This document shows positions 1-7,999 of a stretch of 12,197 bases of DNA, in pieces; position 1 is the stretch's first letter; each line of letters starts with the position of its first letter. Under the pieces are notes generated by a model, which saw only the letters and a program-made list of their open reading frames with translations, was not told where the DNA came from and did no database searches. The DNA comes from Marinilabiliales bacterium (GTDB lineage Bacteria; Bacteroidota; Bacteroidia; Bacteroidales; BM523): the NCBI GenBank assembly GCA_002869425.1, contig PKSZ01000314.1, forward strand, positions 1 to 12,197. Direction: 5' to 3'. A program made the translations under genes and the position numbers.

Positions 1-2
1 AA

Positions 3-1331
3 TCCGATCAACAACCCGAATTTTTCAAAGAGATTAAAAAGAAATATAAGGGTGATTTTGATCTGGCTTTGGAATATCATCAGAAAAGTATGAAGATAAA
101 AGAAGAGGCTGGTGATAAGCTGGGATTGGTTGATACTTATACCACAATGGGATCTTTCTATTATACTTTTAATTATTACAAAGAAGCCCTTGAATATTAT
201 CAGAAAGCCTATTTATTGGCAAATGAGCTAAAAATGCCGGAATCTCAAAAGGCTTCAGCAGAAGGTTTAAGTCAAACATATTCGAAGCTTGGCGATTATA
301 AAAGGGCATACACTTATCAACTTGATTTTATTGCCATTACGGATTCAATTTACAAAAAGGAAAGCCTGAAAAAAACAACCCAGCTTGAAATGCAGCTTGA
401 ATTTGAGAGAAGGGAAAAACAACAGGAGTTTGAGCAGAAACAAAAAGATCTGTTTCAGCAATCCAGATTGAAACGACAAAGGATTATCAACTATTCACTT
501 TTTATTGGCTTAATCTTAATGTTGCTTTTGGCATTTGTTATTTACCGAAGCTATAAATCAAAGTCGGAAACAAATAAGATTCTTGAAAAACAGAAGCATG
601 AAGTAATGAACGAGCGCGATAGGGCAGAACGCTTATTGCTGAATATTCTTCCGGAACGAACGGCCGAAGAGTTAAAGAAATATGGTAGGGCAACATCAAA
701 GCAGTTTGCGCATGCGAGTGTGATGTTTGCAGATTTTGTTGATTTTACCTTATTGTGTGAAGAAATGAATCCGCTTGATCTTATTTATGAACTTGATGCT
801 CATTTTGGAGAGTTCGACAATATTGTAATAGAATCTGTTGGGCATATAGAAAAGGTAAAAACCATTGGCGACTCATATATGTGTGCCGGAGGAATACCTT
901 ATGCAAACAAATCCAACCCAATTGATTTGACAATTTTGGGCCTGCAGTTTCAGAAATATGTCAAAGAGCAAAACGAGTTGAAACGAAAGGATGGCAAACC
1001 GGAATGGAAGTTGCGGCTTGGAATCAACACAGGTCCGTTAATTACAGGTGTGGTAGGAACTATAAAGTTTGGTTATGATATATGGGGAGATACAGTTAAT
1101 GTAGCAAGCAGGATGGAAAGTTCCGGAGAGGCTGACAAAGTAAATGTTAGCGGTACTACTTATGATTATATTAAGGAGTATTTTGATTGCACATACAGAG
1201 GTGAAATCCCTGCAAAAAACAAAGGCAAAATTTCCATGTATTTCGTCAATCGTATTCGTCCGGAATATTCTGAAGATGAGGATGGTATATTTCCAAATGG
1301 GAGGTTAATTTCTATTATAAATTCAATGTAA
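3..1331 (+). CDS. TPR-transmembrane class III adenylate cyclase (5' end outside window)
   Basis: The frame is open from base 3, so the true start lies upstream; a TTG at 69 is only the first in-window start-like codon (numbering here counts it as residue 1). Residues 1-85 are TPR helices, 95-135 a charged coiled stalk, and 139-160 one membrane helix. A signalling-helix linker (LLNILPERTAEELKKYG) precedes a class III nucleotide cyclase domain, about 215-395. Catalytic residues are all visible: metal aspartates D222 (FADF) and D268 (TIGD), adenine-selecting K264 and D337 (YDIWG), and transition-state N344 and R348 (NVASR). Family knowledge therefore predicts ATP to cAMP conversion as a cytoplasmic homodimer, controlled by a periplasmic TPR sensor. 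D225 replaces the glycine usual in the FxDxxGFT motif. The TAA stop overlaps the next gene's ATG by one base, so the two are probably translationally coupled. The input sensed is unknown. Confidence 0.93.
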   Translation, partial: SDQQPEFFKEIKKKYKGDFDLALEYHQKSMKIKEEAGDKLGLVDTYTTMGSFYYTFNYYKEALEYYQKAYLLANELKMPESQKASAEGLSQTYSKLGDYKRAYTYQLDFIAITDSIYKKESLKKTTQLEMQLEFERREKQQEFEQKQKDLFQQSRLKRQRIINYSLFIGLILMLLLAFVIYRSYKSKSETNKILEKQKHEVMNERDRAERLLLNILPERTAEELKKYGRATSKQFAHASVMFADFVDFTLLCEEMNPLDLIYELDAHFGEFDNIVIESVGHIEKVKTIGDSYMCAGGIPYANKSNPIDLTILGLQFQKYVKEQNELKRKDGKPEWKLRLGINTGPLITGVVGTIKFGYDIWGDTVNVASRMESSGEADKVNVSGTTYDYIKEYFDCTYRGEIPAKNKGKISMYFVNRIRPEYSEDEDGIFPNGRLISIINSM

Positions 1332-3568
1332 TGCTTTTATCTAAAGGCCGGCTGCTGATTACTGTGTTTTTAACGATAATCAATTTATGGTCGTTTGCCA
1401 ACAGTATAGATAGCCTTAAATTACAGATGGAAAAAGCAGGTGAGGATTCCAGTAAAATTATATTGCTTAGTAACGCAATCCAGGCCAATTGGCAAAATAC
1501 TGAAATGGTGGATGAAATAGAGCAACTGACAAAGATGTATTTGTCAGATAGTGCAATATCCAGTGCTTGTGATTATTTGTACACACTTGCGTCTTTTTCT
1601 CAAAAAGCCGATAACTACAAGACTTCTATTCGTTATTATAAGTTAGCTGCTGATTGCAATAACAGCAAAGGACAAATAATGCAATATGCCACAATCCTGG
1701 GGTATCTGGGGTATATGTATTATGTTGATGGAAATTTTAACGAAGCATTGAAAGTGGCCCAGAAAAGCCTAAGAATAATGGATAGCCTGGGCTATCCGGA
1801 TAATAGTCCGATGGCATATATAACTGCCGGCTATGTTTGCAGAGATACCAAAAGATTTCCTAAGGCACTGGAGTATTTTGGAAACGCTGAGAGAGTTACC
1901 AAAGAAGGTGTATATTCGCATTTACATCATATAACGCTTAATGAAATAGGGAACGTATATCTGATGATGGAGGAGTATGAGAAAGCGCTAACGTATCAAA
2001 AACGATCAATTGGAATCATAAAAGAGAATGGCAATACAGCCTCTCTGTGTTTTGCCTATAACGATATTGCAATAACATATAAAAGCATGAATTTTATTGA
2101 TACGGCAAAATCATATTATTTTAAAGCATTGAAAGTTTCCAGGGAGATAAATAATGAATATGCACAAGCTGCAAATCTGATCAATATTTCTACCACATAT
2201 TCAGAACTCAATATGCGTGATTCTGCAAAAATATTCTTTAGGCAAACACTTGAAATGTGTGATAGATTGAAATTGAAGTCTCTGTACAAAGATGTATATT
2301 ATGCTTTGGCAGACTTTAATAAACGAAATGGTCAGTATAAGGAGGCATTAGAAAACACACAGTTGTATATGATTTATTATGATTCCTTGCATAATGAAGA
2401 GATAGAAAAACAATTGGGTGAACTTGAAGCCAGGTATGAATCTGAGAAAAAGGAAAAAGAAATACAATTGTTGATGAAAGACCAGCAATTGAAACAGGTA
2501 CTTATTGAAAAACAGGATATTAAGGTTCAGAAACAGCAGAAGGCAATTTATTTTTTCCTAAGTATAATACTTCTCTTCCTAGCATTGGTAATTGTTGTTT
2601 ACAGTTTGTTTAGATCAAAAAAGAAAGCAAATATTAAACTAAGAAAGCAAAAAGAAGAGATTATAGAGAAGAATGAAGAACTTCATCAGCAATCTGAGGA
2701 GATATTAGCCATAAATGAAAAACTAAACAGTATTAATGCGGAATTATTAGAGAAAAACGAAGAAATATGGGATAGTATGAGTTATGCTGAACGTATTCAA
2801 CGATCACTTATCCCTTCTGCAGGAGACCTAAAAGAACTTTTTGCAGTCAGTTTTGTTTTTTATTTGCCCAAGGATATCATTGGGGGGGATTTTTTCTGGC
2901 TTACAAAAATCAACAACTATAAATTTTTGGCATTGGCTGATTGCACAGGACATGGTGTGCCAGGAGCAATAATGAGTGTGTTGGGCACCAGTTTGCTAAA
3001 TGAAATTGTAGTAGAGATGAATGTAGAGGAAACAGATGAAATTTTGAACCATTTGCGAAAAAAAGTGATTTCAAGTCTGGGTTATAAAAAGGGCAAAAAT
3101 GCAGCTAAGGATGGTATGGATATTATGGTATTAAGGGTTGATAATGAGGGTAATATTCAGTGTAGCGGTGCAAATCAACGAATGTACCTCATAAGCAGAG
3201 AGAGGCATGAAGTAGAATGCTTATATGAGCATAAGAATCTGTCCAATCAGCAATCATTTTTTTATGAGTTAAAAACAGATAATATGCCGGTTGGGTTTTA
3301 TTATTTGCCAGAAGAAAAGGGATTTGCAAAGTATCAGTTTAAATATATGAATGGAGATAAAATATTTCTGTTTTCAGATGGTTTTGCTGATCAACTGGGT
3401 GGTGAAAAGGGCAAAAAGTATAAGTATAATAATTTTAGGAAATTAATTCAACAGAGTGCGGTTGAGCCCATTGATAAGCAGGAAGTTTTGTTTAAAACTG
3501 AGCTGGAACGATGGAAAGGAGACAATGAACAGGTTGATGATGTAAGTGTGCTGGGAATTAGACTTTAG
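1331..3568 (+). CDS. TPR-transmembrane SpoIIE/PP2C-type serine phosphatase
   Basis: The 745-residue protein begins at an ATG sharing one base with the upstream TAA. Residues 1-24 look like a signal peptide (ending SFANS). TPR units fill about 75-350, a charged coiled segment 355-400, a membrane helix 405-427, and a second coiled coil 430-480. The SpoIIE (PPM) phosphatase domain is 483-745. Metal-binding acidic residues are intact: D520 (IGGD), D537 (ADCTGHGVPG), the DGMD motif near 594-597, D683 (FSDG) and D736/D737 (VDD). Such domains dephosphorylate phosphoserine/phosphothreonine, classically on STAS anti-anti-sigma proteins in partner-switching systems. No STAS protein or RsbW-like kinase lies in the window, so the substrate is unknown. 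The protein lacks the PAS domain found in its downstream paralogue. Its position suggests output complementary to the preceding cyclase within one operon. Confidence 0.93.
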   Translation: MLLSKGRLLITVFLTIINLWSFANSIDSLKLQMEKAGEDSSKIILLSNAIQANWQNTEMVDEIEQLTKMYLSDSAISSACDYLYTLASFSQKADNYKTSIRYYKLAADCNNSKGQIMQYATILGYLGYMYYVDGNFNEALKVAQKSLRIMDSLGYPDNSPMAYITAGYVCRDTKRFPKALEYFGNAERVTKEGVYSHLHHITLNEIGNVYLMMEEYEKALTYQKRSIGIIKENGNTASLCFAYNDIAITYKSMNFIDTAKSYYFKALKVSREINNEYAQAANLINISTTYSELNMRDSAKIFFRQTLEMCDRLKLKSLYKDVYYALADFNKRNGQYKEALENTQLYMIYYDSLHNEEIEKQLGELEARYESEKKEKEIQLLMKDQQLKQVLIEKQDIKVQKQQKAIYFFLSIILLFLALVIVVYSLFRSKKKANIKLRKQKEEIIEKNEELHQQSEEILAINEKLNSINAELLEKNEEIWDSMSYAERIQRSLIPSAGDLKELFAVSFVFYLPKDIIGGDFFWLTKINNYKFLALADCTGHGVPGAIMSVLGTSLLNEIVVEMNVEETDEILNHLRKKVISSLGYKKGKNAAKDGMDIMVLRVDNEGNIQCSGANQRMYLISRERHEVECLYEHKNLSNQQSFFYELKTDNMPVGFYYLPEEKGFAKYQFKYMNGDKIFLFSDGFADQLGGEKGKKYKYNNFRKLIQQSAVEPIDKQEVLFKTELERWKGDNEQVDDVSVLGIRL

Positions 3569-3590
3569 TAGAATCTGTATTTTGCTGATC

Positions 3591-6206
3591 ATGATATATA
3601 GGGCTTTTATATTGATTATATTATTAGCAGGTTTGAATTTTTCGAATGCAGAAAACTCTTCATCTCTGAAGGAAGATAGTATTGTCAATTTAGAAGCCGA
3701 TGTACATAAGGTTGAAGCACTGCTTAATTTGTCTGCTGAACTTGCTAAAGAAAAGCCGGAAAGGGCAATTTATTATGCGCTGGAAGCAAAACAAATTAGC
3801 ATGAAATTATCCTTCACAAACGGGATCGGTTTGGCTTATAAAGCAATAGCATATGTTCATTATATTCACAATAATTTCCCTCAAGCCATAGAGAATTACA
3901 ATGAAGCTGTCCAATTTTTGAATAAGGGTGAATCTGATATTGTTCTTGCTGAAATTTACGAGAATGTAGGGAATCTCTATTTTCAGCAGTCGGTTTATGA
4001 TCTTGCTATGAAAAAATTCATGCAAAGCATTGCTATCTATAAGGCGCATAATAATATACAAGGCATGGGAAGATTATATCACTTGATTGGAGATATTCAT
4101 ATGATACAGGAAAATTACTCCAATGCTGAAGAGAATTATTTGCATGCTTTGGAAATGAGTGAACAGTCCAATGACTTAGAAAATATTGTATATGTATACT
4201 TAAGTTTGGGTAATTTGAATGAATTGAAGGGAAAGAAGGATATTGCACTACGATATTTTAGTGAAGCAATAACGGTAAGTGAAGAGATGAAATCGGAATT
4301 GCTGTTGGCACAATCCATGATGAAGCTTGCGCATATCTTGTTGAAAGAAGGAAAACCCCAGGAGGCCTTGTCATATTTAAAAAGAGCAGGTGTTGTTTTT
4401 AATGGTCATGAATATACGGAGTTCCTTGCAGAAAATTACCTGGAATTTGGGCGCTATTATCTTCTAAAAGAAGATCTTGATTCAGCAGAATGGTGTCTGT
4501 CGCAAACCAGGAGTATGGCAGATAGTCTTAACATATTGTGGATGCTTAAGGAGTATTATAATGAGCTGAGTAATTATTATTTTTTAAAAGGGTCGTTTAA
4601 AGAATCTTTATTCGCATATAGAAATTATAAGCTTTACAGTGATTCGCTTTATAAGAAAGACTATTTAAAGAGCATCACGCAGTTAGAAATGACTGCTGAG
4701 TTTAATCGGATTGAGAAAAAAAGAATGCTTGATGAGGTAAAAAGAACCGAGATTCAAAAGTATAAAGCACATCAGAAAAATCTATTGATTACAGGATTGG
4801 CTATTCTTGCTTTGGCATTAATGGGGTTTCTATTTTATGTTGTTAGAAACTACAGGAAAAGTCAGTCTTTGGGAAGAAAACTGCAGTTTCAGAAGAAAGA
4901 AATTGAGCAAAAAAACCTTGAATTGGGCAAGAAGGCAGAGCAGATACGAAAGAATGCTGAAGACTTATCATATTTGAATCAGGAGCTGCAAAAATTGTCA
5001 GTTGTTGCAAGCAAAACAGATAATGCAGTTATCATTGCAGATGAAACAGGTACTTTTCTGTGGGTTAATGAAAGTTATTGTAAGCTTTTTGAATGTTCAA
5101 AAGAACAATTACTCAGATCACAGCCAGGGCTTATAGAACCGGGAACTCCAGATGAAATCCGGAAAATAATTGAGCAGTGCAGGGAGCAGAAAACTTCTGC
5201 ATATTACGAACAAAAAAGTTTTAGTAATAAGGGCAGGGAAATTTGGATGCAGGTAACCATTACTCCAGTATTGGATGCCGGAGAAAAGATTGAAAACCTG
5301 ATTGCTGTTTGTACAGATATTAGCGAGCTTAAAAAGGCTGAAAAAGAAATTGTTTCTCAAAGAGATTTATTGTTGCATCAAAAACAGGAGATTACCGATA
5401 GTATTCGTTATGCGCAACGTATACAAACAGCTGTAATACCTAGATTATCCAACATTAAAGAATTTGTTGATGATTATTTTGTTCTTTTCAAACCACGGGA
5501 TATTGTGAGTGGTGATTTTTTCTACACTCAGAAAAAAGAAGATTTGATTATTGTTGGTGTTGCCGATTGCACTGGACATGGAGTGCCGGGAGCTTTTATG
5601 AGTATGTTGGGGATGGCTTTTATCAATGATATTGTGCTTAGGGAAACCAAATTGGATGCAGCATCGCTCCTTGATCGTTTACGATTACGAGTTATTAATG
5701 CACTTCAGCAGAGAGGGGTTCCTGGTGAGCAGAAAGATGGCATGGATGTTAGTTTGCTTTGTTTTAATTACAAATCAGGAGAGGCTACTTGGGCAGGAGC
5801 AAACAATGCAGCATATATGCTTCCGGTGGATGAAAGAAGGTTTTCTGGCGACAGATTCGAGAAATTTGTTATGGATGAGCATATATTATTGGAGTTGAAA
5901 CCTGATAAAATGCCAATTTCTATTTATGATAAGCTGGAGAATTTTTCTGCTCTGGAGATTTCTTTGGAAAAAGGAGATCAAATTTATATGTTTAGTGATG
6001 GTTATCCAGATCAGTTTGGTGGTCCCAAAGGGAAAAAGTTTAAATATCAAGCATTCAGAAAATTAATATGCAAAAACAGCAATATGTCTATGCTTGATCA
6101 GCAGGAATTCCTTGATTTTGAGATCGAACGATGGATGGTTTCTCCCGATGGGAAAAAATCGTATGAACAAATTGATGATATCACCGTACTAGGAATAAAA
6201 TTTTAA
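3591..6206 (+). CDS. TPR-transmembrane-PAS-SpoIIE serine phosphatase
   Basis: I chose the ATG at 3591, 22 nt after the previous stop. It places a clean signal peptide at the N terminus (residues 1-20, ending FSNA); a GTG at 3546 would add 15 residues inside the upstream gene. The product is 871 residues. TPR units occupy about 45-345, a coiled stalk 360-395, a membrane helix 398-417, and a coiled coil 425-468. A PAS domain covers about 470-582 (VIIADETGTFLWVNESYCKL, closing with AVCTDISELKKAE). The SpoIIE phosphatase domain is 605-871, with metal ligands D642 (SGD), D659 (ADCTGHGVPG), DGMD at 716-719, D803 (FSDG) and D862/D863. It is clearly a paralogue of the preceding phosphatase, and the two share the terminal FRKLI...ERW...DD.(V/T)VLGI pattern. 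The PAS could bind a cofactor or ligand; no diagnostic haem or flavin residue was recognised. Confidence 0.93.
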   Translation: MIYRAFILIILLAGLNFSNAENSSSLKEDSIVNLEADVHKVEALLNLSAELAKEKPERAIYYALEAKQISMKLSFTNGIGLAYKAIAYVHYIHNNFPQAIENYNEAVQFLNKGESDIVLAEIYENVGNLYFQQSVYDLAMKKFMQSIAIYKAHNNIQGMGRLYHLIGDIHMIQENYSNAEENYLHALEMSEQSNDLENIVYVYLSLGNLNELKGKKDIALRYFSEAITVSEEMKSELLLAQSMMKLAHILLKEGKPQEALSYLKRAGVVFNGHEYTEFLAENYLEFGRYYLLKEDLDSAEWCLSQTRSMADSLNILWMLKEYYNELSNYYFLKGSFKESLFAYRNYKLYSDSLYKKDYLKSITQLEMTAEFNRIEKKRMLDEVKRTEIQKYKAHQKNLLITGLAILALALMGFLFYVVRNYRKSQSLGRKLQFQKKEIEQKNLELGKKAEQIRKNAEDLSYLNQELQKLSVVASKTDNAVIIADETGTFLWVNESYCKLFECSKEQLLRSQPGLIEPGTPDEIRKIIEQCREQKTSAYYEQKSFSNKGREIWMQVTITPVLDAGEKIENLIAVCTDISELKKAEKEIVSQRDLLLHQKQEITDSIRYAQRIQTAVIPRLSNIKEFVDDYFVLFKPRDIVSGDFFYTQKKEDLIIVGVADCTGHGVPGAFMSMLGMAFINDIVLRETKLDAASLLDRLRLRVINALQQRGVPGEQKDGMDVSLLCFNYKSGEATWAGANNAAYMLPVDERRFSGDRFEKFVMDEHILLELKPDKMPISIYDKLENFSALEISLEKGDQIYMFSDGYPDQFGGPKGKKFKYQAFRKLICKNSNMSMLDQQEFLDFEIERWMVSPDGKKSYEQIDDITVLGIKF

Positions 6207-6210
6207 AATT

Positions 6211-6870
6211 ATGAAGTATTTATTAAAAATGTTATTTGTTGTATTGAGTTTGCAATTTTGTGCTGCTCAGGATACCATTTTCTTACCAACTCCGGATACA
6301 ACAGGAGGAATGCCATTGATGGAGGCTTTAGCAAATCGAAAATCAGGACGAGATTATGCAGATAAGAAATTGGATAAGAAAACTTTATCTAATCTGCTAT
6401 GGGCTGCATTTGGAATTAACAGGCCTGAGTCGGGGAAAAGAACTGCACCCAGTGCTGTTAACTGGCAGGAAATAGATATGTACGTTGCATTGCCCGATGC
6501 TATATACTTGTATTCAGCCACTTTACATGGGTTGATAAAGATTAAGGATGGAGATTACAGGGAAGGCTTTGGAAAACAGCGTTTTGTAAAAGATGCTTCC
6601 ATAATGATCGGTTTTGTATCCGATTATTCAAAAATATCACCCATTGGTGAGAAGAAGAAGCAAACATACTCATATGTTGATACCGGATTTATTAGTCAGA
6701 ATATTTATTTGTTCTGTGCTTCCGAGGGTCTTTCAACTGTTGTTTTGGGTATGATAAACCGTGACAAAATCTCCGAAATTCTGGAGTTGAATAATAACCA
6801 GCATGTAATTTTTACTCAATGTGTGGGATATCCTGCTGTTGAACAGACTTTTCCTTCAATAGAAGAGTAG
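6211..6870 (+). CDS. Exported nitroreductase-like flavoprotein (SagB/ThcOx type)
   Basis: The 219-residue protein starts 4 nt after the preceding stop, so it is almost certainly in the same transcript. Residues 1-19 form a signal peptide (hydrophobic, ending CAA-Q). The mature part shows nitroreductase-fold signatures: LMEALANRKSGRDY (33-49), whose basic residues R43/R47 fit the FMN phosphate-binding loop; an LLWAAFGINRP helix-turn (62-72) followed by RTAPSAVN, as in SagB-type proteins; a GFISQNIYLFCASEGLSTV helix (159-177); and a closing GYP (206-208). Family members are FMN-dependent oxidoreductases acting as dimers. The physiological substrate cannot be read from sequence. An exported member is odd because FMN must be loaded outside, or before export. 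The last 15 nt overlap the convergent radical SAM gene. Confidence 0.85.
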   Translation: MKYLLKMLFVVLSLQFCAAQDTIFLPTPDTTGGMPLMEALANRKSGRDYADKKLDKKTLSNLLWAAFGINRPESGKRTAPSAVNWQEIDMYVALPDAIYLYSATLHGLIKIKDGDYREGFGKQRFVKDASIMIGFVSDYSKISPIGEKKKQTYSYVDTGFISQNIYLFCASEGLSTVVLGMINRDKISEILELNNNQHVIFTQCVGYPAVEQTFPSIEE

Positions 6871-7989
6871 CTTTTCTTCAGAAAGGTATTTGTCGCATAG
6901 TTTTTTGGCTTTTTCTGTGAATTTTTCTATTAGTAAATTATATTCCGGAATGGTAAGATATTCAATAGCTTTGGGTAATTCCTGAATTGTAAAACCTGCA
7001 TACTGAAGATCTTTATAGGGTTTGTTAATCATTTGCAGGAAGTAAGCATTGTTTAGAAATCTTTCTGATATTTTATAGTTTGTCTTTCTGAAATCATTGG
7101 GAATGAATCTCTTAATCCGATATGCCATTTTATATTTCTTACACAAATCTATAAAATAGCTGTTTTTTTCTGCATGGTATTCCATATTGGCAGTATACGA
7201 GCCTTTGTATGTTTGATTTTTATCGGAGAATCCATAAATTTTATGGTAAATCACGGGAATGTCTCCATGAATTGTTTTGATTTCACGAAAATATCTTTTG
7301 GCTTGCTTGTCTCTTAGGGTAAGACCTCCAAAAAGAATATAGTCTGCATTCGCTTCTTTGGCGCTTGCAACCATTAATTCCATATCTTGATTACTGTCTG
7401 AAATACCTGGAAGAGCAGGCATAAAGAGAATGCCACATTGAATGGAACTGTTTTGCTTGATGGTTTGGATACATTGAAATCTCTCAGAAGAAAGGGACGC
7501 AGAGGGTTCTATTTTTTGCGACAGTTCATCATCTGTTGTCGTAATGCTCAATGAAACATTACAATAGCCGGATTCTTCTTTAATTTTTTGCAGAAGATCC
7601 ATATCTCTAATTATGAGGTTTGATTTGCTCACAACCTGAACCGGAAATCTGTATTTGAGAATTACTTTTAGTAAGGATTGGGTTGTTTTATAATCTTTTT
7701 CTGCTTGTTGATATGGATCACAAGTACCACCAACCCCAATGATATCTGGCTTTAATCGCCTGGCTTTTGAAAGCCTTTTGTCTAGTAATAATGCTGCATT
7801 TTTTTTAACGTAAATGGCATTTTCAAAATCTTCTGGCAAATGGTATTTGCTGCTTCTGGAATCGCAATATATACAATTGAATTCGCAGCCATTATAAGGA
7901 TTGATACCATAACGATTCCAAAACCAGTTGTCAGCTGCTTTTCTTACATTCAGTATGCTTTTGTATTCTTTTTCAGTATGTTTTGCCAC
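6856..7989 (-). CDS. SplB-like radical SAM protein
   Basis: A GTG at 7987-7989 gives 377 residues and lies 10 nt beyond the upstream stop; I prefer it because the product then starts close to the KSILN motif. A TTG at 8025 would add 12 residues and overlap the upstream gene. The cluster motif is intact: C35, C39 and C42 (GCEFNCIYCDSR), preceded by an NPYNGC element typical of the SPL (spore photoproduct lyase)-like/Rv2578c radical SAM group. A GGTCDPYQQAEKDY segment (about 87-100) matches the conserved 'G..TD.YQP.E' block of that group. Downstream are the TIM-barrel strands PVQVVSKS, VSLSITT and GILFMPALPGISD. There is no visible SPASM domain or C-terminal cysteine cluster. Family knowledge supports a [4Fe-4S]/SAM radical enzyme in the cytoplasm. 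DNA photolesion repair is not implied, since most members of this group are uncharacterised. It follows the repeat-protein gene on the same strand, probably in one transcript. Confidence 0.85.
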   Translation of the reverse strand: MAKHTEKEYKSILNVRKAADNWFWNRYGINPYNGCEFNCIYCDSRSSKYHLPEDFENAIYVKKNAALLLDKRLSKARRLKPDIIGVGGTCDPYQQAEKDYKTTQSLLKVILKYRFPVQVVSKSNLIIRDMDLLQKIKEESGYCNVSLSITTTDDELSQKIEPSASLSSERFQCIQTIKQNSSIQCGILFMPALPGISDSNQDMELMVASAKEANADYILFGGLTLRDKQAKRYFREIKTIHGDIPVIYHKIYGFSDKNQTYKGSYTANMEYHAEKNSYFIDLCKKYKMAYRIKRFIPNDFRKTNYKISERFLNNAYFLQMINKPYKDLQYAGFTIQELPKAIEYLTIPEYNLLIEKFTEKAKKLCDKYLSEEKLLFY

Positions 7990-7999
7990 AATTATTTGT

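Noticed and set aside
3546..3590. Upstream GTG start for the second phosphatase
   Set aside because: It would put 15 extra residues before a clean signal peptide and overlap the preceding gene; the ATG at 3591 fits better.
3443..4318. Several short minus-strand open frames antisense to the phosphatase genes
   Set aside because: They lie opposite well-supported TPR/SpoIIE coding sequence, have low-complexity Ile/Asn/Ser-rich products and no recognisable domain; they are shadows of the real frame.
5626..5898. Plus-strand 90-codon frame overlapping the second phosphatase
   Set aside because: It overlaps the catalytic SpoIIE region in another frame and shows no family features.
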